From: Prorocentrum cordatum
Lineage: Eukaryota; Sar; Dinophyceae; Prorocentrales; Prorocentraceae
DNA length: 64,000 nucleotides
Reading direction: 5' to 3'
Assembly: GCA_963575745.1 (NCBI GenBank)
Contig: CAUYUJ010022542.1
Span: 1-64,000 of the forward strand
The position numbers were made by a program, and so were the translations under genes. Below the pieces are notes generated by a model, which was not told the origin of the DNA, ran no database searches, and saw only the letters and a list, made by a program, of their open reading frames with translations. Below are positions 54,033-62,600 of this stretch, one piece after another. The stretch's first letter is position 1. Each line of letters opens with the position of its first letter.

Positions 54033-54045
54033 TCTCGCACGGCAG

Positions 54046-54511
54046 GGTCATCACCACGGTGGCGTGCCAGGGGCGCACCATGCGCGAAGGCGACGGGGCG
54101 GGGGAACGGCGCTCCGGGGGCGGCCAGACCTCCGGGGCGCGAGCAGTCCGCGGCCAGACCATCTCTCGGTCCTGTGGACTCTCGCCCTGGGCCGTCGGCT
54201 GCCCGGCGCGCTGCTCCCTCGGTCGACGTCGCCCAGGCGTGATCCTGGATTGCGGCCGCCACGAGGTAGGGAACGGCAAGAAGGAGGACGACGACTGGTG
54301 GCTGGAGCTCTACGTGCTGCTCTCGCGCGCCACGCGCCACGAGGACCTCCTGCTCATGCGGGCGCCGCGCATCGAGTTCTTCCTGGCAGGGCCGCCGCAG
54401 GGCTTGCGGAAGCAGCTGGAGCAGTTTGCGGCGCGCACGAAGCGGTGCAGGAGGGAAGCGACGGCCCTCGCCAGGGAGCTCGGCTTCACCGAGTTCATCC
54501 GCGAGGCCTGA
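54046..54511 (+). CDS. C-terminal exons of an SF1-type (UvrD/Pif1-like) helicase
   Basis: SF1 helicases unwind nucleic acid using ATP. After a probable 3' splice site (TCGCACGGCAG, 54035-54045) the frame reads VITTVACQGRTMREG, then past an intron VILDCGRHEVGNGKKEDDDW and LELYVLLSRATRHEDLLLMR, ending FTEFIREA and TGA at 54509-54511. The pattern T-x-ACQGxT ... LYVLLSRAT is that of helicase motifs V and VI, where the Gln/Gly and the SRAT arginine contact ATP. After it comes a charged helix (LRKQLEQFAARTKRCRREAT) typical of a C-terminal tail. The intron 54090-54236 starts GC, ends AG, is 147 nt and stop-free, so the unspliced frame is also open. N-terminal motifs I-IV are not in the window. Whether the gene is complete upstream or a captured fragment is unknown. 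Confidence 0.7.
54090..54236 (+). other. GC-AG intron in the helicase fragment
   Basis: Exon ends CGCGAAG at 54089, intron GCGACGGGG ... GTCGCCCAG, exon resumes GCGTGATCC at 54237. Removal joins MREG directly to VILDC, which fits the helicase pattern; with the intron retained 49 Arg/Gly/Pro-rich residues interrupt it. GC donors are common in dinoflagellates. Confidence 0.7.
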
Positions 54512-55177
54512 CCTGAGGAGCGTCTCCCCCGAGCCGCGCCTTCTCTCGACTGCCCGACTAATTGTTTGGCCTCGCGCCGCGGACGACCCGCGCGCGTCGC
54601 TGGGGCCCTCTCGGGGCGACCAGCGCGCGTCGCGGGAACTCCGTGCTGCGGGGGGCCCGGCGCCTCGTTCGCCCGTCGTCGCTCTGCCCAGCGGTCAGAG
54701 ACTTGCCCGCTATCAGCCAGCCAGTTAGCTAGTCAGCTCTCTCTGCTTCGCGCAGCGGACGACCCGCGCGCGTCGCTGGGGCCCCGCCCGGGGCGACCAG
54801 CGCGCGTCGCGGGGACTCCGCGCTGCGCTGCGCCCGCAGCCTTGGATTTTGGAGTGCGCGGGCAAAGAGGAAGGAAAAGAAGAGCCGAAAGCGGGCGCGA
54901 TCCTCGCAAGAGGCGTGCCGACATGGGCGTCGCGACGTGCGGACGCTGCCGTCGGGGTTCCCGCGGAAGCTGCCTGCGACGGCCACGCCCAGTGTCACGT
55001 GTGTTCGGACAGGCATTCTCGACACTTACACTAGGCGGTTCCATGATCGCATTCATGCAAATATATTCAATCGCGCGCAGACCCATTCATACTCAGATTC
55101 CCTCGCGCTCTGACTCACCCGCGTTCTTTCTCTCGTAATCAGATCTATTGTATTCCTTTGCGATGTGCACCCCGCCA
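54512..55177. repeat. 3' flank with duplicated GACGACCCGCGCGCGTCGCTG block
   Basis: 54580-54650 and 54758-54830 are duplicates (178-bp offset) sharing GACGACCCGCGCGCGTCGCT and GCGACCAGCGCGCGTCGCGG. No gene in the rest. Confidence 0.8.
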
Positions 55178-55339
55178 CATTTCGGCACACCCCTCATGCG
55201 GTTCGTGGCCCCATAGGGGGCGCCACCGAAGAAGATACTCACAATTGCGATACTCACAACTGCATATGGTTGGGTCCTTCGCCAGGATAATTTAATCTAG
55301 CATGCAAAAACAGCCTGTAGGAGGACAGGCCCGACTTTA

Positions 55340-55760
55340 CCATATGGGGGTCGTTGGGAGGAGGACTGGCTATGGGTATGGGTGCGGGTTGTCGGACCCT
55401 GGGGAACGCTCACATTCGAGCGGGGACCCCCGTCCGACGACACGCACCCATGGCCCTCTCCGACCCCCCCTATGGGTATGGGTGTGTGCTGTGGGTTCGT
55501 CAAGTTTATCTGGGTTCGGGGGTGGTGACGTCGCCTCCGTCCCCACTGTTCACCTGAACTTCATGAGGTTGGACAGAAAAACAAATCTGGGTTCGGGGGT
55601 TCCATCGGAGTTCACGTCGGAACGAGCAACCTGGGCCTCCAGGGGCAGCCCCCCTCCCTCGCGCCGCCCCGACATCTTTCATGACGCTCGCTCTTGCCGT
55701 AGGCTTGCGTGTGGAGGACGATCCATGGAGAGTAAACATGCGGCCAAATAATTTCCAGAT
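55340..55760 (+). other. Open frame of unknown status downstream of TIR element 2
   Basis: A plus frame is open to TAA at 55749-55751. It contains two TATGGGTATGGGTG repeats, two TCTGGGTTCGGGGG repeats and a normal-looking end (SVPTVHLNFMRLDRKTNLGS). No family recognised; weak. Confidence 0.25.
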
Positions 55761-55764
55761 GACG

Positions 55765-55860
55765 ATAACATGTTTCAAGCACATCTTAACTATACAAAAT
55801 CATGTTTGACACATGTTTAGAACATGTTTTACATATGTTAACCACATCTTTAATCCAATG
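55765..55860. repeat. ACATGTTT short repeat
   Basis: ACATGTTT or close variants five or six times, partly palindromic. Confidence 0.75.
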
Positions 55861-55977
55861 GTCGGATTGTTAGAGTGTCCATCGTCATTGCATCCACAAC
55901 CGTAGGCCCACCCGGGTGCCAACCCGGGCCGGGTTGCAGTCTGCGCGAGCGTGCGGCGCGGGCTGACCCAGGGTTGA

Positions 55978-56640
55978 CCTGAGGATTCCAACGGATTCCC
56001 TGGGCCCCGAAGGATTCCTACGGACTCCTGGGAATTCTCAAAGATTCCTGGGGATTCCTGGGGATCCCTACGGGTTCCCACAGATTCCCAACGATTCCTT
56101 TTTAGATTTTCAGGATTCGAGGGATTCCTGAGGATTCAAGGCTTCCTGAGGATTCCTGAGGAGTCGCAAGGAGTCCCCAGGAGCCCTCAGGATTCGCAAG
56201 CATTCCTAAGGGATTCTCTTGGATTCCAAATTCCTAAGGCCTCTGGAAGAGTTGTCATGATCCCCGCAGATTCATTCTTGAGGATTCCTGAAGGTTCCTG
56301 AGGATTCTCAATGATTCCTGAGGACTCGTCAGGGTCCCCAGTGATCTGCAATAGACACAAAGGCTTCTCACGGATTCCTGAAGGATCCTGGGGATTTGTT
56401 AGGATTCCTCAGAATTCCTGAGGGTTCGTAAGGAGTCGTAGGGATTCCCTTATGATTTTGATGCATTCGAAAACATTCCTAAGGATTCCTACAGAGTCCC
56501 ATGGAGTCGCGAGGATCCTCGTAGGTTTCCTGAGAATTAATGCGGATTCTTGAGGGTTCCCAAGGCTTCCTGATGATTTCTCGGGATTCTTGAGAAATTC
56601 AAGGGATTCCTGCGCTTTCCTAAAGATCCCCACGGATTCT
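55978..56640. repeat. GGATTCCTGA decanucleotide-type satellite
   Basis: About 660 bp of degenerate GGATTCCTGA/GGATTCCTAA units with 9-12-bp spacing. Confidence 0.95.
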
Positions 56641-57655
56641 CATGATGACCCCCACATAATATACCTGGCGTCCGGGTCCCCGTGCCCAGAGGCAGCACAT
56701 TTTTGCAAAATTCCCCCACCTTCCCTGAGATCGAATTTCGCCCCCGCAGTGCGGGGGCTGCCCAGAGGGGGCCTTTCAGCCTGGAGGCGGGTGAAGATGG
56801 CCGTTGGCATGCTCGAATCGAAGCCAAGACGCTCCCGAGCCCGCCATGACCTGCCCATGGCAAAACAAAAGATCCCCAAGACCCTTCAATAGAGCCTCAA
56901 GAGCGCCCCAAGAGGGCCCGGAAGGAGCGAAAATCGCCATAATCCTGTTCGGAAAATTTGTATTTTTCACCAGATTTGCTTTTTGCCGCCGGTGCGGGCC
57001 AGACCCCTCCCGGGATGCACGACACCCCCCCAGATGCACGAACCCCCGCCGCGATGTACGAATCCCCCCGGTTCGCCCTCCAGGCATCGCCGATCCGAGC
57101 ATTATCCTTGGACTCGCTCGGAACAAAGTGGCACCGCTCTTCGGTGTGCGGCCGCTCTGTGGAGATATCCCATGGAGAGCGGCGAGGATGACATAGGAGG
57201 GCAGGGGCGAGAAGCAGGAAGAGGAGGAGGTTCACAGTCGCAAAAAGCGGGGAGAAGGCGCCACGCTCTGGTCGTGGTGGTGGGCCGACCGCGCACCCGA
57301 GGCCAGCCGTGCCTTCGGGGTGCTGCGTGCATCGGGCACGCGCTGGCAGGGGTCCGTGCGGCAACTGACCGAGTGTGGGTCGAATCGTTTCGCAGAGTGT
57401 ACGTCGGCTTTGCAGGGTAAGCCTCCTCAGAGAACAACCCCCTGGGCAGCCCAGAGGTCTCGCTGTTTAGTTTTCACGTCGCGAGTTCAGTGTGCCCCCT
57501 CGGATCTGGCCCCCCATGAGCAAGAAGGAGAGAAAGAAACAGAGGTTCGGGGTGGATCCAGCTGTGGCGAAGCGAGTGTCTGCAGCAGGTCCGACAAGGG
57601 CAGAGCATCGCTTCACAAGCCTGAGTCTTGATCATGACGGCGGGCCGGTGTCTGG
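56641..57655. other. Unassigned sequence with short repeats
   Basis: 57008-57062 repeats GATGCACGAMCCCCC three to four times. Frames in 57190-57630 have mixed composition (for example HALAGVRAATDRVWVESFRR) but no recognisable domain and no intron evidence, so no gene is called. Confidence 0.45.
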
Positions 57656-57659
57656 CTAC

Positions 57660-58530
57660 GCTCTCCAGTTCTCCAGTTCTCCTTCTCCTCCCGCCTCCCG
57701 CCTCCCCTCCTTCTTGTCTTCGATCGCCGTGTGCGTAATTGCCGCTTGTCTGTGCATGTTGCCTGCGGTACCTGTCTCCGACCTCGCCGACCCTGGGGGG
57801 CTGCGATCTGCGAAGCTGTCGCCACTTTCGAAGCTGCTGGTTGGTCCAGCGGAGCGAGGCACCGCGCGGATCTGAGCAAAACCTCGCCGTCCCTGGGTGG
57901 TCACGATTTGGGAATCTGTCGCCTTTTTCGATGGCTGCTGATGGGTCCGTGAGGCACCGCGCAGATCTGAGCGAGACCTCGCCGTCCCTGGAAGGGTGCG
58001 ATCTGCGACGCTGTTGCCACTTTCGAGGGCTGCTGGTGGGTCCAGCAGAGCGAGGCACCCTGCAGATCTGAGTGAGACCTCCCCGACCCCGGGGGGGCTG
58101 CGATCTGCGAACAGGAGTGAGGCACCGCGCAGACCTGAGCGGGACCTCGGCATTCCTGGGGGGCCGTGATCTGCGAAATTGGTCCAGCGGAGTGAGGCAC
58201 CGCGCGGGTCTGAGCGAGACCTCCCCGTCCCTGGGGGGCTGCGATCTGCGACACTGTCGCCATTTTCGAAGCTGCTGGTGGGTCCAGCGGAGTGAGGCAC
58301 CGCGCAGACCTGAGCGGGACCTCGCCGTCCCTGGGGGGCTGCGATTTGGGAATCTGTCGCCACCTTCGCGGGTTGCTGGTGGGCTCAGTTTCTTTCTCCT
58401 CCTCCGCCTTCATCATCCGTCCTCCGTATTCCTCCCTCCTCCCCTTCCTCCTTCTCTTCCCCCTCCTCCTCCTCCTCCTGCCTCCTGTCTCCACTGACGT
58501 GACGAATGCGGCCGCTACGGCATACGTCTT
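57660..58530. repeat. Satellite cassette A (about 103-bp unit flanked by TCC tracts)
   Basis: Left flank (TCC)n plus GTTGCCTGCGGTACCTGTC, then about six units with landmark GGCTGCGATCTGCGA (57799, 57987, 58100, 58237 and others), then a right flank CAGTTTCTTTCTCCTCCTCC ... ACTGACGTGACGAATGCGG. The whole cassette is repeated at 58820-59575. Confidence 0.93.
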
Positions 58531-58819
58531 ACAGTTGCGAGGTCGGAGAGGTGGGCAGCGCTGGGTCTTTCCAGCGCGGGAGAGGGATGGGGAGGGTCCG
58601 TTTGCTCGCGCGGCTCTTGGAACCTTGCAGTGTGCATTGTTCATGTTTTTTGTAACGGGTTCCGCGATCCTTAGTATTTGAAGCATAGGTCGGTGAATAT
58701 TTTGTTGCCGGTCTGCCAGAGGACACTCTAGTTGTTATTGGCTCGGCGGACTGCCGTCCAATTGTCATTGTTCCCAACCCTCCTTGGTTGGGTATTCGTT
58801 GTGAATGGAGCACTGCGGT
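58531..58819. other. Spacer between the two cassettes
   Basis: No gene seen. Confidence 0.5.
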
Positions 58820-59575
58820 CGCGTCTTTTTTTCCTCCTCCCGCCTCCTGCCTCTCGCCGCCAATCTCTCTCTCTCTCTCTGTTTCTCTCTTGCTCTCTTT
58901 CTCTCGTTCTCTCTCTCTCTCTCTCTCCCCTTCTCGTTGCCTGCGGTACCTGTCTAGGACCCTGCCGTCCCTGGGGGGCTGCGATCTGCGAAGCTGTCGC
59001 CACTTTCGTGGGCTGCCGGTGGGTCCAGCGGAGTGAGGCACCGCGCGGATTTGGGCAAGGCCTCGCCGTCCCTGGGTGGCTGCGATCTGCGAAATTGTCG
59101 CCACTTTCTTTCGAGGGCTGCTGGTGGGTCCAGCGGAGTGAGGCACCGCGCGGGTCTGAGCGAGACCTCCCCGTCCCTGGGGGGCTGCGATCTGCGACGC
59201 TGTCGCCATTTTCGAAGCTGCTGGTGGGTCCAGCGGAGCGAGGCACCGCGCAGACCTGAGCGGGACCTCCCCGTCCTTGGGGGGCTGCGATCTGCGAAGC
59301 TGTCGCCACTTTGGAGGGCTGCTGGTGGGTCCAGCGGGGTGAGGCACCGCGCAGACCTGAGCGGGACCTCGCCGTCCCTGGGGGGCTGCGATCTGCGAAA
59401 CTGTCGCCACCTTCGCGGGTTGCTGGTGGGCCCAGTTTCTTTCTCCTCCTCCGCCTTCATCATCCGTCCTCCGTATTCCTCCCTCCTCCCCGTCCTCCTT
59501 CTCTTCCCCCTCCCCCTCCGCCTCCTGCCTCCACTGACGTGACGAATGCGGCCGCTACGGCATTTTCGAAGGCTG
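58820..59575. repeat. Satellite cassette B
   Basis: Second copy of the cassette with a (CT)n tract (58865-58928) replacing part of the left flank, five regular units at about 58979, 59080, 59184, 59285 and 59387, and the same right flank. Regular spacing suggests it is less degraded than cassette A. Confidence 0.93.
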
Positions 59576-59723
59576 CTGGCCCCCGTGCTGCGTCCGCGTG
59601 GCCTCGCCTCGCCTCGCCTCCCCCCCTCCCTCCCCCTTGATGTAGGGGCCCGACAAGCCAGCTCAGACCCCCTGGCCGCCGCCCGGAGCCTCTGCATGGA
59701 ATCGTCGTCTGGGTTTCTTGCAG

Positions 59724-60069
59724 GCGCTGGCCGGGGACCGAGAACGGCGAGGGACCAGGAGGTTCGAGACCCAGATTTAAGTCGGGCCTGTCCCCCTACA
59801 GGGGGATTTTCGACGAAAAATACAAAATACTTTTCAAAATAATTTAAAAAATAGTCCAAAAATAGTCTGGGGACTATTATCTGAGCTTTAAAAAAAAACA
59901 TTTTGGACTATTTTGGGGGTATTTTTTGTTGTTCGTCGAGAATCCCCCTGTAGGGGGACAGACCCGACTTAAACCCAGACCTCTGGCGTCATGATCTGTT
60001 CACGACGTCGACCCCCAGAGGTCTCCACCCATTCCCCGGGACTGGCTTTTCTCTCTGAACTCGTTTGAC
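59724..60069 (+). CDS. Candidate exon split by TIR element 3
   Basis: After a 3'-splice-like TTTCTTGCAG (59714-59723) a frame reads ALAGDRERRGTRRFETQ up to the target duplication ACCCAGAT (59769-59776). If element 3 plus one duplication is removed, the frame continues TSGVMICSRRRPPEVSTHSP and GLAFLSELV to a TGA at about 60067. With the element left in place, an in-frame stop occurs inside it. No family is recognised, and the piece is short, so coding status rests mainly on the precise join. Confidence 0.4.
59777..59972. mobile_element. TIR element 3 (196 bp)
   Basis: Termini TTAAGTCGGGCCTGTCCCCC (59777-59796, continuing TACAGGGGGATTTTCGACGA) and the complement ending GACCCGACTTAA at 59972 match over about 40 bp. 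Flanked by ACCCAGAT (59769-59776) and ACCCAGAC (59973-59980), 7 of 8 identical. Interior is AT-rich and itself partly palindromic (AATAGTCCAAAAATAGTC ... GGACTATTTT). It shares TCTGGGGACT with element 4. Confidence 0.9.
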
Positions 60070-60209
60070 GGCCCCGGGGCTCGGCGGGGGCCCTCGGAGG
60101 CAGAAGCCAGCATGACACATTCCGCTGGCGTGGCATCGCTCGGACGTGTGCATTTTTTCTCGGCGAGAACCATCGAGGAAAATCCTGGACCATCGAGCAA
60201 AAAACAAAA

Positions 60210-60245
60210 AAACACACACACACACAAACAAAAAAAAAAAAAAAA
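60210..60245. repeat. (CA)n and poly-A tract
   Basis: CACACACACACAAACA followed by 15 or so A; short and possibly affected by homopolymer error. Confidence 0.85.
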
Positions 60246-60467
60246 CTCGCGAAACCGAAAAATGCACGGGAAATGGGCGTCCGAGCGACGGCAAGACAAT
60301 GCGAGGGGGTTTGAGGATGCGAGCGGGAATGGCCGGGTGAGCACGGGGGGCAGTTGGAGAGGCGCTCTCTCGTTGGCACTATCCCAAAGGGCTCTGCTCT
60401 TTTCGGGTTCTTTTCTGCGTCGGCTTCCCAGCCTTTGTACAGAGTCGATGGAGACGCTGTTTTCCTA

Positions 60468-60585
60468 GGGGGGCACATGCGAACCCTACCCCTACCTCCC
60501 ACGATTTCTGAAGTGAACCCCACCCTCCCCCCTCCCCCTCAGAAATCGTGGGGGGTAGGGGTAGGGTTCGCATGTGGCCCCCTCC
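60468..60585. repeat. Long hairpin (42-bp arms)
   Basis: GGGGGCACATGCGAACCCTA (from 60470, continuing to GATTTCTGA at about 60510) and its complement at 60539-60582 pair over about 42 bp with a 27-bp C-rich loop. Could be a minimal TIR element or a regulatory hairpin. Confidence 0.85.
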
Positions 60586-61140
60586 CTTCGGAGACCCTGT
60601 GGCGTCGCGTCTGCCTTAGAGCGCGCCGCCGTGGAGCAGGGTGGCGTGTCGGAGGAAGTCCTCCACGCGCCGGGCGTGGAAGGGATGCACGCGCTGTTGG
60701 GCTTCAGTCGGGCCCGTCCCTCTACAGGGGAAGATTTAGAAATACGTAGTCAAAACAATTGTCTGGGGACTGTTTTTTGAGTTATTTTTTGGCCACTTCG
60801 GATTATTTGTTTGATTTGTTTTATTTTTCGTCGAAAATCCCCCTGTAGGGGGACACGTCCGACTTGACGTTAGGCGGCGCGCGCAACGAGGCGGTCGGAG
60901 CAGACATGCATGCGAATCGCGCTGCGGTGGCAGCGGTACGAGCTGCAAGTGAAGATCAGGACTGGGCTCTCCCGAAGTGGTTTTCCTGGCCCGATGTGCA
61001 GGCGTTCCTTGTCGCCCCCGGCTTGGAGGGGGACCCAGAGGAGGCCGCGCGCGGCATCGCGCAGCTCATGGACCAGATCGCGCATAGGGATGCGGGGCAT
61101 GAGTTCCCCTTGGTCCAGCCGTCGGAGCTCGGGGTGGAAG
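60574..61140 (+). CDS. Candidate gene with element-derived GC-AG intron
   Basis: Upstream exon: a frame reading ALERAAVEQGGVSEEVLHAP and GVEGMHALL to the first base of a Gly codon at 60700. Downstream exon from 60874: GARNEAVGADMHANRAAVAA, ASEDQDWALPKWFSWPDVQA, FLVAPGLEGDPEEAARGIAQ and DAGHEFPLVQPSELGVE. The intron 60701-60873 starts GC, ends AG, is 173 nt (not a multiple of 3) and consists of TIR element 4 plus parts of its two target duplications. Splicing rebuilds one 8-bp target site and joins the exons in phase (g|gc). Composition (acidic, amphipathic, Trp-containing) is protein-like and unlike the neighbouring repeats. No family recognised. The 3' end runs into a 9-bp repeat at 61140. 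Confidence 0.62.
60703..60867. mobile_element. TIR element 4 (165 bp), probable introner
   Basis: Termini TTCAGTCGGGCCCGTCCCTC (60703-60722) and the complement ending CGTCCGACTTGA (60867), with ATTTTTCGTCGAAAATCCCC near the right end as in element 3. Flanked by TGTTGGGC (60695-60702) and CGTTAGGC (60868-60875), 6 of 8 identical. The GC of the left copy and the AG of the right copy are the likely splice dinucleotides. Confidence 0.88.
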
Positions 61141-61255
61141 TGAGCCTTATGAGCCTTATAGGCTCCATGAGCCATATGAGCCTTCTTGAGCCCTATGAGC
61201 CCTATGAACCCTATGAGACCCATGAGCCCTATGAGCCGCATGAGACTTTATGGCG
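61140..61255. repeat. 9-bp GAGCCYTAT repeat
   Basis: GAGCCTTAT, GAGCCCTAT, GAGCCATAT and related 9-mers, about twelve units; in frame it encodes EPYEPYE-type repeats. Confidence 0.92.
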
Positions 61256-61380
61256 AAGCGCAGCGAGCTCCCAACTCTTGTGTTAACATAAATCAGAGTG
61301 AGAGGGCCGAACGGTCATCCATTGTCCCTGGGCGCGTGGTTGAAGTGGGGACCCGTTGTAAGGATTCTGCTTGTTGCGCT

Positions 61381-61432
61381 GGTGTTGGTTTGTTTGTTTG
61401 TTCGTTCGTTCGTTTGTTTGTTTTTTGTCGTC
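61381..61432. repeat. (TTTG/TTCG)n microsatellite
   Basis: TTTGTTTGTTTGTTCGTTCG run. Confidence 0.93.
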
Positions 61433-61435
61433 CCG

Positions 61436-61920
61436 CCCGCGGCCCACCCGCGACCCATCCCGCGACCCGCCCCGCGACCCGCCCCGCGACCCACCCCGCG
61501 ACCCACCCCGTGACCCCCCCCGACCCACCCCGCGACCCCCCCGCGACCCACCCCGCGACCCACCCCGCGATCCACCCCGCGACCCACCTGCGACCCGCAC
61601 CGCGACCCACCCGCGACCCACCCCGCGACCCATCCGCGACCCACCCGCGACCCACCCGCGACCCATTTGCGACCGGCCCGCGGTCCACCCCGCGACCCAC
61701 CCCGCGACCCACCCGCGACCCACCCGCGACCCAACAGCGACCCACCCGCGACCACCCCGCGACCCACCAGCGACCCACCCGCGACCCAACAGCGTCCCAC
61801 CCGCGACCCACCCGCGACCCACCCGCGACCCACTCGCGACCCGCCCGCGGCCCACCCCGCGACCCATCCGGGACAATCCCGCAACCCATGTGCGACCCAC
61901 CCGCGACCTACCCGCAGTGG
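61436..61920. repeat. CGCGACCCACCC 10-12-bp satellite
   Basis: About 45 units of CGCGACCCACC or CGCGACCCACCC. All frames on both strands stay open (Arg/Pro/Asp or Gly/Arg/Val), which is an artefact. Confidence 0.97.
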
Positions 61921-62200
61921 TTTAACGAAAAAATCGGCGCCAGCGGCGGGCTCGTTGTATGCTCGAAAGGCTGCCGCCTCTGCCGCTGACTCCAGTTGAG
62001 TGACGTGTATTTGATTCGTTTGTTGTCGGGGGGCCTTTCCGAATACGGCAGGAAGGGTTCAGGTGAGACATCCAGGCCTGAGCCTCGCCCCCTGGACTCA
62101 TGATTCTCTGTCGCACCTCGGACTCCTCTCTATCGAATGGCCTTCCCGCCATTATGCCTAGGTTTTAGGTATGAAGCCTATTGGATGTTTGTTGGGATCT
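61921..62200. other. Unassigned sequence
   Basis: No gene recognised. Confidence 0.5.
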
Positions 62201-62600
62201 CGTGGTGGACCTTTTTTGATGCCTCTTAGGGGCAGTTTTGCGGCCTCTTGGATACAGTTTTGATGCCTCTTCGGGGCAGTGTCGGAGCCTCTTGGGGTTG
62301 CTGTTGGGTCCCTTGGGGGCCTCTTGGGGTGGTATTGGGGACCTCGGGCCGTCTGGGAGCGTCGGAAAGGGAACAGGCGAGAACGCCAACATTTATCAAA
62401 CAACGAAGGCAAGTCAATGATTTTTGCCTCTCAGGGTCCTCTTGTGAGGCATCTTCGAGGCTTCTTGGGGCATCGTGGAGGCCTTTTGGACCATCATGAG
62501 GCCATGTAGGGCGTCTTGGGGCATTTGTTGGGCGTCTCGGGGCGTTCTGGGGCCGTCGTGGGCCTCTTTGGGCCCTGTTGGCCCGTTTTGGGGCCCCCAT
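62201..62600. repeat. GGCCTCTTGGGG degenerate array
   Basis: CCTCTTGGGG and GGGGCATTTGTTGGGC-like units with 12-24-bp spacing, same family as 14880-15460. Confidence 0.78.

Larger units (their letters stand above)
53063..55339. mobile_element. TIR element 2, 2.3 kb, with 90-bp minisatellite and helicase fragment
   Basis: Left end TCAAGTCGGGCCTGTCCCTC (53063-53082), right end complementary (55314-55339, ending GGCCCGACTTTA). Flanking 8-mers CCATAAGA (53055-53062) and CCATATGG (55340-55347) share CCATA. Subterminal blocks match element 1: TTCCCAACCATCCTGTGG (53179-53196) on the left and GCATATGGTTGGGTCCTTC (55262-55280) on the right. The minisatellite is split: about eight units at 53285-54030 and one at 55178-55230. 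In between is the end of a helicase gene and GC-rich sequence. Either the element captured host exons, or two different copies flank a host gene end; the weaker target duplication leaves this open. Confidence 0.6.

Noticed and set aside
53145-54242. Single 365-residue plus frame running through the 90-bp array into the helicase end
   Set aside because: The array part is repeat-derived (90 is divisible by 3 and the frame has no stop). The helicase similarity starts only after the AG at 54045, so the array is better read as intron.
59761-59771. GGTTCGAGACC, a match to the tRNA internal B-box
   Set aside because: No A-box or cloverleaf arms at the expected distance; the sequence fits the candidate exon frame instead.
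57474-59901. Minus frames of 190-315 residues with MATVSQIAAPQGR repeats
   Set aside because: Translations of the 103-bp satellite units.
61283-61925. Several overlapping frames rich in Arg-Gly or Pro-Arg-Asp
   Set aside because: Every frame on both strands is open because the CGCGACCCACCC repeat lacks stops.
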